A DNA stretch of 30,793 nucleotides from an uncultured bacterium (GCA_958366705.1 CATXCB010000018.1:1-30793); one strand, 5' to 3'; counted from the first letter of the stretch, positions 15,434-23,785 are shown. Notes: a model not told the origin generated them from the sequence alone. Numbers and translations are program-made.

Positions 15434-15954
15434 TTTCCTAATCCACTGCTGCTTGACTTCCATTTTAAAGCGTTATATAGGCGTCCTTTATGAAATAATC
15501 GTTTATCAAATCCTTTAGCCTTTATTGTTGCTGGTGCGTTAGGTAAAAACTTCTTTGTCTCAATATATCTTCTTATCGAGTTAACCATGTACAGCCCGAT
15601 ATCTTTAACACCTGTGTTACTTTTTATATATCCTTTTAGTACCATGTGGATTGTTGCTTTTACTTGTGCAAGCAGATACTCTCTTTCGGTTTGATTCTCT
15701 ATAATCCTTGTTATAAACCTTGTTGCGGGGATTTTAAAAATATTTCCTCGCTTAGTAGTCCATTCATTCCCGTAATTGTTTTGTACCGCAATATCAATAA
15801 GCTTTGCACCACTTTTACTGATGACTTCTGAACCCTCTTGCTGAAATATCCCTGCTGAAATCTTTGTTTTGCCGATTTTTTCCAATTCCGGTAATATGGC
15901 CATTCTATTACGCTTATCAACTTTTAGCTGTGCATAACTAGAACCAAATTTCAT
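15430..15954 (-). CDS. HK97 gp10-like tail completion / neck protein
   Basis: A 174-residue protein. The pattern 'IDIAVQNNYGNEWTTKRGNIFKIPATRFI' matches the 'A..nEfGt......IPaRpFi' signature of gp10-like minor structural proteins, and the C-terminal 'FLPNAPATIKAKGFDKRLFHKGRLYNALKW' is the usual ending ('pN.p.Ti..Kg...pL..TG.L..si'). These proteins act at the head-tail interface. It starts one base after the adaptor gene stop and overlaps the next gene by four bases. Confidence 0.7.
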   Translation of the reverse strand: MKFGSSYAQLKVDKRNRMAILPELEKIGKTKISAGIFQQEGSEVISKSGAKLIDIAVQNNYGNEWTTKRGNIFKIPATRFITRIIENQTEREYLLAQVKATIHMVLKGYIKSNTGVKDIGLYMVNSIRRYIETKKFLPNAPATIKAKGFDKRLFHKGRLYNALKWKSSSSGLGK

Positions 15955-16482
15955 TTAATACCTTTCATAAAATACGGGTGTGTTGATGTCATACCCTACA
16001 CGAATTAAACCTGAAAGCAGACGATAAGCTCTAGGAGATAATAAACCGCCGTTGGTGTTACTACCTGTTTTGTTTCCTGCCTCGTAACTTCCTGTAGTGA
16101 GGGAGGCATCACCTAATTTTAATGTTTGATAATCTCCGGAAATTGCACCGTTGAAAACTTCCTCGCTGTTATTTTCAATGTATTGGAGGGTTGTTAATGC
16201 TTCTTCGCATACTGCATCTTTTAACTGCTGTGGAACATCTGCCAGCTGCAGACCGTTGTATTCTAAACCTGAATAATAAAAACGCGGAAACTGCAGCGGT
16301 TGTTTTGGTTTCTGTTTACTGCCAATAAAAGATAAAGTATCGATACGTTTTGTAGCAGTAATTAAAGCTTTTTCTTTTTGGGTATCATCTAAAGTATCCC
16401 AATAGTCAGCCCCTAATCTGCCGGCAAAATATTCGTTAGCTTCTTCAAGTGATATATAGCTATTTTTATTTACTTCAATCAT
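15955..16482 (-). CDS. head-tail adaptor (DnaT-like family)
   Basis: A 175-residue protein starting 'MIEVNKNSYISLEEANEYFAGR', then 'KALITATKRIDTLSFIGSK' and 'PLQFPRFYY'. This is the standard opening of the family annotated 'putative DnaT-like ssDNA-binding' found after capsid genes. Position shows it to be a connector protein (gp6/gp15-type adaptor) and not a replication factor. A Gly/Ser/Asn-rich segment near residues 125-150 is flexible. It is the first gene after a hairpin terminator, so its supply may be lowered relative to the capsid protein. Confidence 0.65.
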   Translation of the reverse strand: MIEVNKNSYISLEEANEYFAGRLGADYWDTLDDTQKEKALITATKRIDTLSFIGSKQKPKQPLQFPRFYYSGLEYNGLQLADVPQQLKDAVCEEALTTLQYIENNSEEVFNGAISGDYQTLKLGDASLTTGSYEAGNKTGSNTNGGLLSPRAYRLLSGLIRVGYDINTPVFYERY

Positions 16483-16495
16483 TATAAAAACCTTT

Positions 16496-16520
16496 AAAAT
16501 TAAAGGCGGGAAATCCCGCC
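16496..16520 (-). terminator. intrinsic terminator / attenuator after head fibre gene
   Basis: On the - strand GGCGGG, ATTT loop, CCCGCC (16505-16510 with 16515-16520) is followed by TTTAATTTT. It lies just after the head fibre stop. Partial termination here would keep capsid and head fibre abundant while lowering connector and tail expression. Confidence 0.7.
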
Positions 16521-16526
16521 CCTAAA

Positions 16527-16871
16527 TTATGCTGTAATACCTCTTGCTTTCAACTGTGTGATTATTTCATTCACTTTCGCTGTTACTGCAGCAAGCTCGG
16601 CCTCTGTTGCAATTGCGGCAACGGCTACCGCAGTACCTTTTAGCCCTGCTCCGGTATCGCCTTTGTCACCCTTTGCCCCTTTTAAATTTTTAAAATCCAA
16701 AGTTAGAGTATTTCCGTTAACATTGCCTGTCGCAGTTGGTGTACCGGTGTTGTTATCAGCTGTTACCGTAACCTTAGTAATATATGCGTTAGCAATACCG
16801 GCTTCCATGTTATCTAAGAGTGTTTCTGTAATTGTTTCACCGGTCTGCCAATCGTGTTTTGTATATGCCAT
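16527..16871 (-). CDS. head fibre / decoration protein with collagen-like repeat
   Basis: A 114-residue protein: N-terminal 30 residues (MAYTKHDWQTGETITETLLDN) that look like a capsid-binding part, a beta segment, a short collagen-like run GAKGDKGDTGAG (Gly-x-y repeats), and a C-terminal helix likely to trimerise it. The same architecture occurs in phage head fibre proteins that decorate capsids. The start overlaps the capsid stop region by one base. It should be a trimeric surface protein, possibly for loose attachment to host or mucus (inference). Confidence 0.65.
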   Translation of the reverse strand: MAYTKHDWQTGETITETLLDNMEAGIANAYITKVTVTADNNTGTPTATGNVNGNTLTLDFKNLKGAKGDKGDTGAGLKGTAVAVAAIATEAELAAVTAKVNEIITQLKARGITA

Positions 16872-17863
16872 TATTCACCAACCTTTCCGTTGCCTACAGT
16901 GCTATCACCTACTTTTGCAAATAGGGTGTTTGCTGGTTGCAATACAGCAAATGGGTAACCGTCAGTACCTCCACGTCTTGTTACAGGGTTTGCAACCTGT
17001 ACACCTAAACGCATAACTACACGCAACGCAACCATATCCTGCTGAGCAAGGTTGTAAGCAATTGAACCGTCAGTATCTTGGATTACTGCTTCTGTTAACA
17101 ATTTATATGTAACATCCTGTCTGATTGCATAAACAGCTTTTGAGAAGTCGCCTGCTACCATTAAAGCTTTATCAAGGTCAAACATACCTGAATTATCGTA
17201 CTGAATACGTCTGCCTATAAGCATATCTGGATTATTAGCAGTTAGAGCCGGGATATAAATAGGATTATTGTTTTTATCCCTTAAATCTCTTAAATGAGCT
17301 TCCATAGTTGAATCAGCCAAGAAACCGTTAACACGAAAACCGTCATCCTCAACTTTGTACATTACACCATTTACACCGATAATATCAGATGCGATATCAG
17401 CATTTGTTCCAAGAGCAACGTTATTACCTTTAGTTATAGCTGTTGGCACAATAGCATCAGCCCAAGTAGAGGGTTTATTTGTACCAAATAAGATTGCACG
17501 ATCAATCGCAATACCTAGGGCCTCTACAATTTGAGGTTTTATTTCTTCCCAGATATTGTACGACGCATCATCTAATACAGCTTCCGGAATAGGTACAATT
17601 ACCGCTAATTCTTCCGCGGTTAATGTAACCTTATCCCATTCAGCTTTTGTTGTTTGTTTTCGTGCTGTATCCCCGTTTAAGAAGTACGCTTGCGGTAATG
17701 CCTTTTGTACCGGTAAAGTACGCTGTTTTGATGTCATATCCGGCAATCTTTTCATTAAAGGTAAAAGTTTTGAAGATTGCGGTGTTTCTTTGATAATATC
17801 CCTTGAAATCTCCAAAGGAATAAGAGCGTCAGCACCTGTTCTATCAATAATATTTACTGCCAT
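16871..17863 (-). CDS. major capsid protein (HK97 fold)
   Basis: A 330-residue protein following a scaffold gene. 'TLTAEELAVIVPIPEAVLDDASYNIWEEIKPQIVEALGIAIDRAILFGTN' is the typical spine-helix and P-domain region of HK97-type phage major capsid proteins (PF05065), and 'VYAIRQDVTYKLLTEA' and 'DMVALRVVMRLGVQVANP' are the usual C-terminal A-domain strands. No N-terminal delta domain is fused, in agreement with a separate scaffold gene. A GGAG site lies in the short gap before its ATG. Confidence 0.9.
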   Translation of the reverse strand: MAVNIIDRTGADALIPLEISRDIIKETPQSSKLLPLMKRLPDMTSKQRTLPVQKALPQAYFLNGDTARKQTTKAEWDKVTLTAEELAVIVPIPEAVLDDASYNIWEEIKPQIVEALGIAIDRAILFGTNKPSTWADAIVPTAITKGNNVALGTNADIASDIIGVNGVMYKVEDDGFRVNGFLADSTMEAHLRDLRDKNNNPIYIPALTANNPDMLIGRRIQYDNSGMFDLDKALMVAGDFSKAVYAIRQDVTYKLLTEAVIQDTDGSIAYNLAQQDMVALRVVMRLGVQVANPVTRRGGTDGYPFAVLQPANTLFAKVGDSTVGNGKVGE

Positions 17864-17885
17864 AATTTTTTATTCTCCTTGTTAT

Positions 17886-18380
17886 CTATCGACCTGCAGC
17901 CTGTCTGATATATGAATTCATTAAATCAGAGGCACTAAGGTTGTTTCCGGAGGATGGTTTATATCCGCCTCCGTGGTTTGTGTTCTCTTTCTTAAATAAA
18001 ACTGCATTTTCTTTCTTGTAATTATCAATCCATGCTTGTACATCCTCGCAGTCGTCAGGGATTACATTAACAACTAAATCTGATTTAATACATCCGGCTT
18101 TGTCTAAAAGCGATTGACGTTTTACAAGTAAGTTTTCTTTTTTTGTTTTTGCAAACTCATCTTGAAGAATTTTCAATTGGTCTTCAACTGTTTGCTTTTC
18201 ATTAGCTGTAGTTTTTGCAGTTGTTCTGTATTTTGCCGCTTCTTTTCTAAGTTCTGAAATCTGGTCTTTTAATGATTGGATTTCTGCGGCGGTAACAATT
18301 CCTGATTGGTTACCTTGTTGTGATTGTTCACCCCCAGTACCTGACTGGGCAGCACCTTGTTGACCCTCTGTACCTGACAT
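17886..18380 (-). CDS. scaffolding protein
   Basis: A 164-residue protein: a Gly/Gln/Ser-rich disordered N-terminus, a long coiled coil (about residues 30-90) and a small C-terminal domain with Gly-rich linker. This is the classic phage scaffold build, and it lies directly upstream of the capsid gene. It has AAGGAAAGGAG before its ATG, a very strong site in keeping with high production. It would direct capsid assembly and then leave. No protease gene is seen nearby, so exit rather than cleavage is likely. Confidence 0.75.
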   Translation of the reverse strand: MSGTEGQQGAAQSGTGGEQSQQGNQSGIVTAAEIQSLKDQISELRKEAAKYRTTAKTTANEKQTVEDQLKILQDEFAKTKKENLLVKRQSLLDKAGCIKSDLVVNVIPDDCEDVQAWIDNYKKENAVLFKKENTNHGGGYKPSSGNNLSASDLMNSYIRQAAGR

Positions 18381-18416
18381 ATGGTCTCCTTTCCTTAATA
18401 TTTATGTGTGTAAGAC

Positions 18417-18445
18417 TTGAAAAAGCTTTTAAAATTGGTTATACT
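18417..18445 (+). promoter_or_regulatory. + strand promoter for a small RNA
   Basis: TTGAAA (18417-18422), a 17-base spacer and TATACT (18440-18445), predicted start at about 18452. No + strand gene follows. Seven bases after the -10 box a long terminal stem begins, followed 60 bases later by a terminator. Confidence 0.6.
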
Positions 18446-18451
18446 ATTACT

Positions 18452-18541
18452 GGATAATCTGATACGGTAAATCTTGCGACCGAGCCAATTGGTGACAGCG
18501 GGGAAGCCTAAGTCCGCATAATCAGATTATCTTTTATTTTT
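18452..18541 (+). ncRNA. candidate structured small RNA of about 90 bases
   Basis: The predicted RNA is closed by an 11-bp perfect stem, GATAATCTGAT (18453-18463) with ATCAGATTATC (18521-18531), followed at once by TTTTATTTTT. Inside are short hairpins: CGGT/ACCG (18465-18468 with 18479-18482), a CCAATTGG palindrome (18485-18492), and GCGGG/TCCGC (18498-18502 with 18513-18517, one G-U). The inside is far richer in GC than its surroundings. It lies antisense to the late operon in the gap between scaffold and minor head genes. I do not recognise a known RNA family. Confidence 0.55.
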
Positions 18542-20000
18542 CCGTTCTTCTGTAAGAAGTAATATAATTTTCTTTTCTATCTCTTGTGGTTTTAACAACC
18601 ATTCGATAATATTTTTGTTCTTTTTTGTATAAAATTATGTTGTATTCTGGTGAATTTTTATCAGGCTCAATATTTAAAGGGTTTGCTAGTATGTCATTCA
18701 TTTTTATATAATCTTCAATTCCTAAATCGGAATGTTTAATTATATTTTTAGCTAAACTTTCTAATGACAGATATATCTTTGAAGTCTCTGCTTTTAATAA
18801 TGTTTTCGCACTATTATTTAATTCTCCAACGACAAATATATTCTCTTTTCTATTTTTAGGAATATTTTTATATAAGTATTCAACTGCTTTCTTCTGAAAT
18901 TCCCCTTTTTTCATTCCCTTTTTATATACTGCGTTTTGGGCTTCTCTTGCTAGCACATTAGCTTTACTGAAATGCTCTATTATAGGGTACTCTTTGTTAT
19001 AAATACTTATAATATTGTCAGTAACAGCAAACCAATGTATACAGTTCGGGTGAAACAAGCCGGTTGACTCTGCTTGTTTTATTGTTGTATAACCTTTTGT
19101 TTGTCCCTCAAGACTCAGCACCTGCCCCTCATACGGAATACACGGGCTATCTGGGTATACCGATTTACCTTGTATCTCGACCAAGTCTCCGTACTCGCCA
19201 AACTGTTTTAAAATATTATCTTTAGCAGCTTTTCTGTACATGTTAGCTGTCATTGTGCGGGCTAACATCTCGGCATAAGTACTTGCTTTAACGTTTCTTA
19301 TAACCTTGCCGTCTTTATTTTTATAAGGGATTGTGAAAATATCTTTACCTTTGAGGTTCTTTTCAAGAGTTGACATTGTATGTTGCCAAAGTTTTTGGTC
19401 AACCTGACTTGATAATAAACCTTTATCAGTTAAGTTATTAAGTTTCCTTGTTCCTTTATTTAGACCCTTTTCTGTGCCTCCAGAAGGCTTGTTTTTGTCT
19501 TTCAGAGTATTTTTATTTATACCCCCCGAATTATTAAGGGGCTTAATGCCGCTTTGGGGCGGTAATAGATTATTTAAAGCATTGGCTGTTGCTTGTTTGT
19601 CTGAAAAGTCTGTACGTACATAATTTTTTAGTTTGTTATCCATCCTGTTTGTTATATTCAGTAGATGAGTGTAAAAAATATTTTGTACTGTTGCTGTACC
19701 TCCGTTAATAGTAAATAATCCTACTGCGACAATATCTAACGCTTTAAAACGTTTCTTTTGCTCCTGCTGGCTAGTCTTGTATGTTTGTTCTATAGCCTCA
19801 TCTGAAAAGCTTTTAAACTCTTCTTTCAAATTTTTTATTATTTGTTCAAGACGTTTCTTTTCTAATGCTAATTTTGTTGTATCTCCTCCAGACTTTGCCA
19901 GTTCGATAATGGACTTTTTCACCTGTTCAAGCCGTCTGGTATAGATTTTTAAAAGCTTATCGCTGTTTTGTATTTGTAAGTCTTTAATCTCATTAGTCAT
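18534..20000 (-). CDS. minor head protein with C-terminal PBECR-like nuclease domain
   Basis: A 488-residue protein between portal and scaffold. Residues about 225-350 resemble phage minor capsid/SPP1 gp7-type proteins: 'ARTMTANMYRKAAKDNILKQFG', 'DSPCIPYEGQVLSLEG', and 'FHPNCIHWFAV', the classic 'HPNC.H' metal-like motif. The last 98 residues ('VGELNNSAKTLLKAETSKIYLS' onward, with 'IKHSDLG' and 'YYRMVVKTTRDRKENYITSYRR') look like a phage-barnase-EndoU-colicin-RelE-like domain, a toxin-type RNase. Known phage minor head proteins carry such domains and may inject them. The head role is firm; the nuclease role is inferred. It overlaps the portal gene by eight bases. Confidence 0.7.
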   Translation of the reverse strand: MTNEIKDLQIQNSDKLLKIYTRRLEQVKKSIIELAKSGGDTTKLALEKKRLEQIIKNLKEEFKSFSDEAIEQTYKTSQQEQKKRFKALDIVAVGLFTINGGTATVQNIFYTHLLNITNRMDNKLKNYVRTDFSDKQATANALNNLLPPQSGIKPLNNSGGINKNTLKDKNKPSGGTEKGLNKGTRKLNNLTDKGLLSSQVDQKLWQHTMSTLEKNLKGKDIFTIPYKNKDGKVIRNVKASTYAEMLARTMTANMYRKAAKDNILKQFGEYGDLVEIQGKSVYPDSPCIPYEGQVLSLEGQTKGYTTIKQAESTGLFHPNCIHWFAVTDNIISIYNKEYPIIEHFSKANVLAREAQNAVYKKGMKKGEFQKKAVEYLYKNIPKNRKENIFVVGELNNSAKTLLKAETSKIYLSLESLAKNIIKHSDLGIEDYIKMNDILANPLNIEPDKNSPEYNIILYKKEQKYYRMVVKTTRDRKENYITSYRRTEK

Positions 20001-21378
20001 TAATCATTACATCTTCAAGCGGTGCGGCACTTTCGGCAGACTGTTCTTCTATAATTTGCTTTAACTCTTCTTCTGCTTGTTCTTTATTAACTTTATCCAT
20101 CTGCATAATCGCTGAAATTTTGCTTTGAGTTCCGCCCAGTACTCTATCATTGCAGGTTTTAACAAGTTCAGTATAATCAAGTTTGACAGCTTCACCCCAA
20201 TCCAAAGATACTTTTACATTTTTATATCCTGAAAAAGCAAGGGCACATTCAATAACACATTCTATAGCGTTATTTAAAGATACTGCCCTTATATCTTCAA
20301 CCTTTGAAATAGCGGACATGAAGATTTTTTGTAAACTTTCACCTGACATATTACCTGACAAGTCAACCCCGTAAGCTTGAGGCGGTGTTTTTGTCAGAAT
20401 ATAGAAAAATTGCATTAAAGTATCTATATGCGATTTTATGGCTTCGGCTTGCAAATCAGCGGTTATATATTCAGGTTTAATACCATCTTGACCAGTAACA
20501 ATAAAATCACTATTTGGCACAGTACGCTGCCCTGTTTGCGGGTTTATTTCGGTATTTTGAATACTACCTGATAATTTTGGATTGGCGTGTCTGTTTATGA
20601 TTTTTGAATTCTGGGAAACTGTAAGCATTATTTCTTCAATAATACTTTCGCAAGCTTTGTAATCACTTTCACCGTAGTAACAATCACTTTCGGTGGTGTT
20701 TTTTACATGAAATAATACAAAACCGTCCCACTTGTCGCTAAAGTCATCGACTGATTTTAAGCCAAACAACCCAACATCTTCAACTTGTCTTGACAGTTTA
20801 TTGTTTGCAACTTCCCAAACTTCGTTTTCTATCCAACCGCGATGGATTTTTTCAATATGTTTATACTCTTTACCATCCTGTACTATATCATAGATTAGTA
20901 TGTGACCCGCCAAGTCGTTTAAATTCCCGTTATTAAACACAGGAAACCAACAATCGGGACAAATTGAAAATATCCTTACAATACCATCAACAAAAGCAAC
21001 TTTGAAAAGTGCATCTCCAAAGCGTGAATTATCAATACATACTTCTTTTAATACAGCTATGAAATTATTATATTTTGCTATATTTCGCCATGTATCCTGA
21101 TACTGTTCATCTAAATTTATTCTAAAATCATTATTTGTAATCAAAATTTTGAAAAAGTCTGTTAAAGCTTTGAAAAGGTTTATTTCAACGAGACTTTGCG
21201 CTGTAGTTGCTCCAAGCGGGTAACGCTGTCTGATTTTTCTTAAAACATTTGCAAACGGTTTAGCAAAGTTACTGCGGTACAAATTGCGGTATCGTTCATA
21301 GTTTCTTAAACGTTCAATGTCTTGTCTTTCCCATTTAAATTGTTTTAAAATATCGTTAGTATCGAATGTTGTAAGCAT
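19993..21378 (-). CDS. portal protein (SPP1 gp6-like)
   Basis: A 461-residue protein between large terminase and minor head protein. Portal-type signals include 'FFKILITNNDFRI', 'CIDNSRFGDALFKVAF', the clip-region strands, 'YYGESDYKACESIIEEIMLTVSQNSKIINRHANPKL' and 'TKTPPQAYGVDLSGNMSGESLQKIF', which are found in SPP1-like portals. The C-terminal acidic helix is usual. It forms the dodecameric ring at the special vertex through which DNA is packaged. It overlaps the terminase gene by 23 bases. Confidence 0.85.
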   Translation of the reverse strand: MLTTFDTNDILKQFKWERQDIERLRNYERYRNLYRSNFAKPFANVLRKIRQRYPLGATTAQSLVEINLFKALTDFFKILITNNDFRINLDEQYQDTWRNIAKYNNFIAVLKEVCIDNSRFGDALFKVAFVDGIVRIFSICPDCWFPVFNNGNLNDLAGHILIYDIVQDGKEYKHIEKIHRGWIENEVWEVANNKLSRQVEDVGLFGLKSVDDFSDKWDGFVLFHVKNTTESDCYYGESDYKACESIIEEIMLTVSQNSKIINRHANPKLSGSIQNTEINPQTGQRTVPNSDFIVTGQDGIKPEYITADLQAEAIKSHIDTLMQFFYILTKTPPQAYGVDLSGNMSGESLQKIFMSAISKVEDIRAVSLNNAIECVIECALAFSGYKNVKVSLDWGEAVKLDYTELVKTCNDRVLGGTQSKISAIMQMDKVNKEQAEEELKQIIEEQSAESAAPLEDVMIND

Positions 21379-22663
21379 TATTTTTCCTATTGAATGTTGT
21401 TAAATGTTTAAATAATCCGTATCTTGAGGCATCCATACAGTCATCATTTATTTTGATAGGCATATCAGGGTCAATAGTTGATTTAAGCCGTTCATCTTCT
21501 GATGGATATCTATAGGTATCATATTCTTGCAGAGTGTGTACGCAGTTCTCTGACACAATCAATTTGTCATAGTTTATTACGCTTCTAACAAGAGCGATAC
21601 TATCAGCCACTTTCGGCTTTTCTTCATAGATAACAAGATTTGTTCCTGTTCTTAATTTGTCGTTTTGCTCCGGTCTTGCATTATCACAGTTTGCAAAACT
21701 GAAAAACCGGTTATATTCTGTTTGTTTTTGTTCAATCCAGCTAATAACTCTATCTGCTTCAATTCGAGAGCCAAACAGCTCATCTATCTGATAGTAACAA
21801 TCTTCTGCAGCACAATACCCGAATAGAATTACTGCTGTTGGGTGATTCCATCCCCAGTCAATTCCAAGAAAATATTCTGAAATCTGACCTTGAGCAATCT
21901 TATCTATAATTTTAAGATGCGGTATAGTATGTTTTTCTCGACTGAATGTATCATAAACTAAACCATCTGCAATAATCCAAAGTCCATCAATTTTACGGGC
22001 TCTGAATGCACCTTTATATAGTTTCTCCTGATTTTTTATAAAAGTTTCTGATAAATTGGCATTATCACGCATTGTAAAATGCCAGTAGTCAAAAACATCT
22101 CTAACCTCGTTATCTCCATCAAGGTAAGGTTTTATTTTATCCTTATAAAGCCAATGATTAGAACTTTCAGGGTTACTATCAGCAAAGGCTCTCGCGTTTG
22201 CCGGTGTTAAACGGCTTAAAGCCATATTATAAAAGCTATAATGGTGTTTTGGTAATTCGTTTGCATACCAGAAATCCCAAGTAGAGCCCTGAATAGCCGC
22301 GTCGCTGTCTGCTTTACCTCCGCCCACAACTAAGCAAGTATACAACTTACCCCACAGCCTAATATCCAATTCCCCGCTGGAGCTGTTATATTTGAATTTC
22401 CCACCGAGATAATTTTCAATAAATGGTTTAAGCTCGATTAAAACGTTATTACGAACGGTACTTTTTGTGTATCCTGAAAATACTTTTAAATTATCATTAC
22501 CAATCCAGTCAAAAATTTGCGGTATTTTTTGAACGATATTTAAAGTTTTACCACTTCTTACTGCTCCATCAAGTAAAGTTAACAGGGGAAAATCTTCAGG
22601 CTGCTTTGCTAAAAATTCTCTAGCTTTCTGGCTGTACTTGCTTTTTTCCCACTTTATCGGCAT
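21356..22663 (-). CDS. terL: terminase large subunit
   Basis: A 435-residue packaging motor. The ATPase part has Walker A 'LDGAVRSGKT' (residues 31-40) and a Walker-B-like 'WDFWYANE' with Glu135. The RNase-H-like nuclease part has 'LGIDWGWNHPT' (Asp268), 'FANCDNARPE' (Asp325) and a third acidic patch in 'NDDCMDASRYG' near residue 411. All catalytic elements appear intact. The start overlaps the small subunit gene by 44 bases; the nearest binding site (GGAGG) lies 15 bases upstream, so coupling is likely. Confidence 0.9.
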   Translation of the reverse strand: MPIKWEKSKYSQKAREFLAKQPEDFPLLTLLDGAVRSGKTLNIVQKIPQIFDWIGNDNLKVFSGYTKSTVRNNVLIELKPFIENYLGGKFKYNSSSGELDIRLWGKLYTCLVVGGGKADSDAAIQGSTWDFWYANELPKHHYSFYNMALSRLTPANARAFADSNPESSNHWLYKDKIKPYLDGDNEVRDVFDYWHFTMRDNANLSETFIKNQEKLYKGAFRARKIDGLWIIADGLVYDTFSREKHTIPHLKIIDKIAQGQISEYFLGIDWGWNHPTAVILFGYCAAEDCYYQIDELFGSRIEADRVISWIEQKQTEYNRFFSFANCDNARPEQNDKLRTGTNLVIYEEKPKVADSIALVRSVINYDKLIVSENCVHTLQEYDTYRYPSEDERLKSTIDPDMPIKINDDCMDASRYGLFKHLTTFNRKNNAYNIRY

Positions 22664-23084
22664 TCAAATTCTTCATTGCCTCCAAATATGCTTCCCTAAC
22701 TTCATCTGACGGGGTTGTAATAACCTCCTGCTTATCTCTCATATCTGTGATATTTTTAGCTACAAAGATTGTATAGGTAGGGTTATAAAATCCTCTCATC
22801 GCTAAATCGTTTAACATGTCTTTTTGAAAATCTTTGCACTGTTTATATGTGTCGGAAAAGTCTTTATATTTACGACACCATTCATTAAGTGTATCGCGGC
22901 AAACGCCAATATTCACAGCGAATTTCTCAAACGTAGGTAAAATATTAGCTTTTTCAATATACGTACGTTTTTCGTTACCATCTTTGTCATAAGAGATAAT
23001 TTCTTTATCATAAGTATGCGGAATGCTAAAAAATTCTAACATCTTTTTACAATATTCTTTTTTATATTTCGGTGGTCTACCCAT
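22620..23084 (-). CDS. terS: terminase small subunit
   Basis: A 154-residue protein starting MGRPPKYKKEYCKKMLEFF, an opening typical of phage small terminases and other DNA-packaging HTH proteins. The HTH follows as 'TFEKFAVNIGVCRDTLNEWCRKY', then a helical oligomerisation part ('DFQKDMLNDLAMRGFYNPTYTIFVAKN'). It binds the packaging site and activates the large subunit. AGGA lies seven bases before the ATG, directly after an intrinsic terminator hairpin. It is the first gene of the structural operon. Confidence 0.85.
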   Translation of the reverse strand: MGRPPKYKKEYCKKMLEFFSIPHTYDKEIISYDKDGNEKRTYIEKANILPTFEKFAVNIGVCRDTLNEWCRKYKDFSDTYKQCKDFQKDMLNDLAMRGFYNPTYTIFVAKNITDMRDKQEVITTPSDEVREAYLEAMKNLNADKVGKKQVQPES

Positions 23085-23095
23085 AATAATTTCCT

Positions 23096-23123
23096 AACAA
23101 AAAGGGAAACATTTACGTTTCCC
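23096..23123 (-). terminator. intrinsic terminator ahead of the structural operon
   Basis: On the - strand GGGAAAC, loop GTAAAT, GTTTCCC (23117-23123 with 23104-23110) followed by TTTTTGTT. It ends 12 bases before the small terminase ATG, downstream of the promoter at 23180-23208. Transcription of the head and tail genes would need to pass it, as in antiterminated late operons. Confidence 0.75.
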
Positions 23124-23179
23124 GATAACTTAATATAATTAGGGTTTTATATATGTGTCTGTCAAAATATCACATTATA

Positions 23180-23208
23180 ACTATACGCGATTTCGCATGT
23201 GGTGTAAA
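23180..23208 (-). promoter_or_regulatory. probable late/structural promoter with operator-like palindrome
   Basis: On the - strand TTTACA (23208-23203), a 17-base spacer and TATAGT (23185-23180); a TATAAT follows directly. The spacer contains the inverted repeat GCGA-AA-TCGC, and CACAT/ATGTG arms (23171-23175 and 23197-23201) flank the -10 box, which would suit an activator or repressor site. Predicted start is about 23173, some 50 bases before the terminator. Confidence 0.55.
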
Positions 23209-23271
23209 GTGTGAGAGGGTGGTAGTTTTTTTGACAAGCCGTACTATTTATATGAAATATAAATTAAGTAA

Positions 23272-23775
23272 TTAAAATGTCTTAAGGTAATCAATAAATT
23301 CATTTAACTTCATTGGTTTTATTTGTGTCTTTATTAAATGTTTGTAAAAATCATTATCGTTTGTAATTATTATATTTACATTATGCGTAGAGGCAACAAG
23401 TGCAAGCTGCCTATCAGATTCTTTAATAAAATTTGTAGCATTAGGGTGAATTGATTTATAAACATCAACATCTTTATAACCAATCATCCGAAAAGAATTG
23501 TCAATAGAAAACCCGGAAGCATTTTCAATATTTAAATTATTATAATCGGCTAAACCAAATAAAGATACTTTTTTCACTTGTAATTGTTCTAAGACAGTTT
23601 TAATCTTTTGATATTTATCCGGATTAGATAAATTTATATTATTAAACTCTCTAACACTAGTGTCGCAATACAATATTTCACATTTTGTCTTAATTAGTTG
23701 TATTTTATCTTCACTTAAGTTTACTAACTCATCTAATACATTATTGTCTATTAAAATTTTCATTGCATTAGTCAT
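23272..23775 (-). CDS. PIN-like nuclease domain protein
   Basis: A 167-residue protein in the same direction as, and 10 bases after, the repressor gene. The first strand 'MKILIDNNVLDEL' places Asp10 as the first PIN acidic residue, with Glu43 (VREF), Asp121 (SDRQLALVAS) and Asp140/Asp142 (IIITNDNDF) following in the usual order. PIN domains are Mg-dependent RNases, common as VapC toxins. No separate antitoxin gene is present. I chose the ATG at 23775, with AGG seven bases before; the frame is open 16 codons upstream within the repressor end. It is likely expressed in the lysogen. It could be a host defence or exclusion factor (inference). Confidence 0.65.
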   Translation of the reverse strand: MTNAMKILIDNNVLDELVNLSEDKIQLIKTKCEILYCDTSVREFNNINLSNPDKYQKIKTVLEQLQVKKVSLFGLADYNNLNIENASGFSIDNSFRMIGYKDVDVYKSIHPNATNFIKESDRQLALVASTHNVNIIITNDNDFYKHLIKTQIKPMKLNEFIDYLKTF

Positions 23776-23785
23776 ACGAGACCTA

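Noticed and set aside
16558..17016. 152-residue hydrophobic + strand frame across head fibre and capsid genes
   Set aside because: Its Val/Ala/Pro-rich sequence is the antisense image of Gly/Lys/Asp-rich collagen-like codons; both - strand genes are well supported.
23231..23263. TTGACA on the + strand as a promoter
   Set aside because: No acceptable -10 box at 16-18 bases; the nearest TATAAA is 21 bases away, and it would read antisense into the PIN gene.
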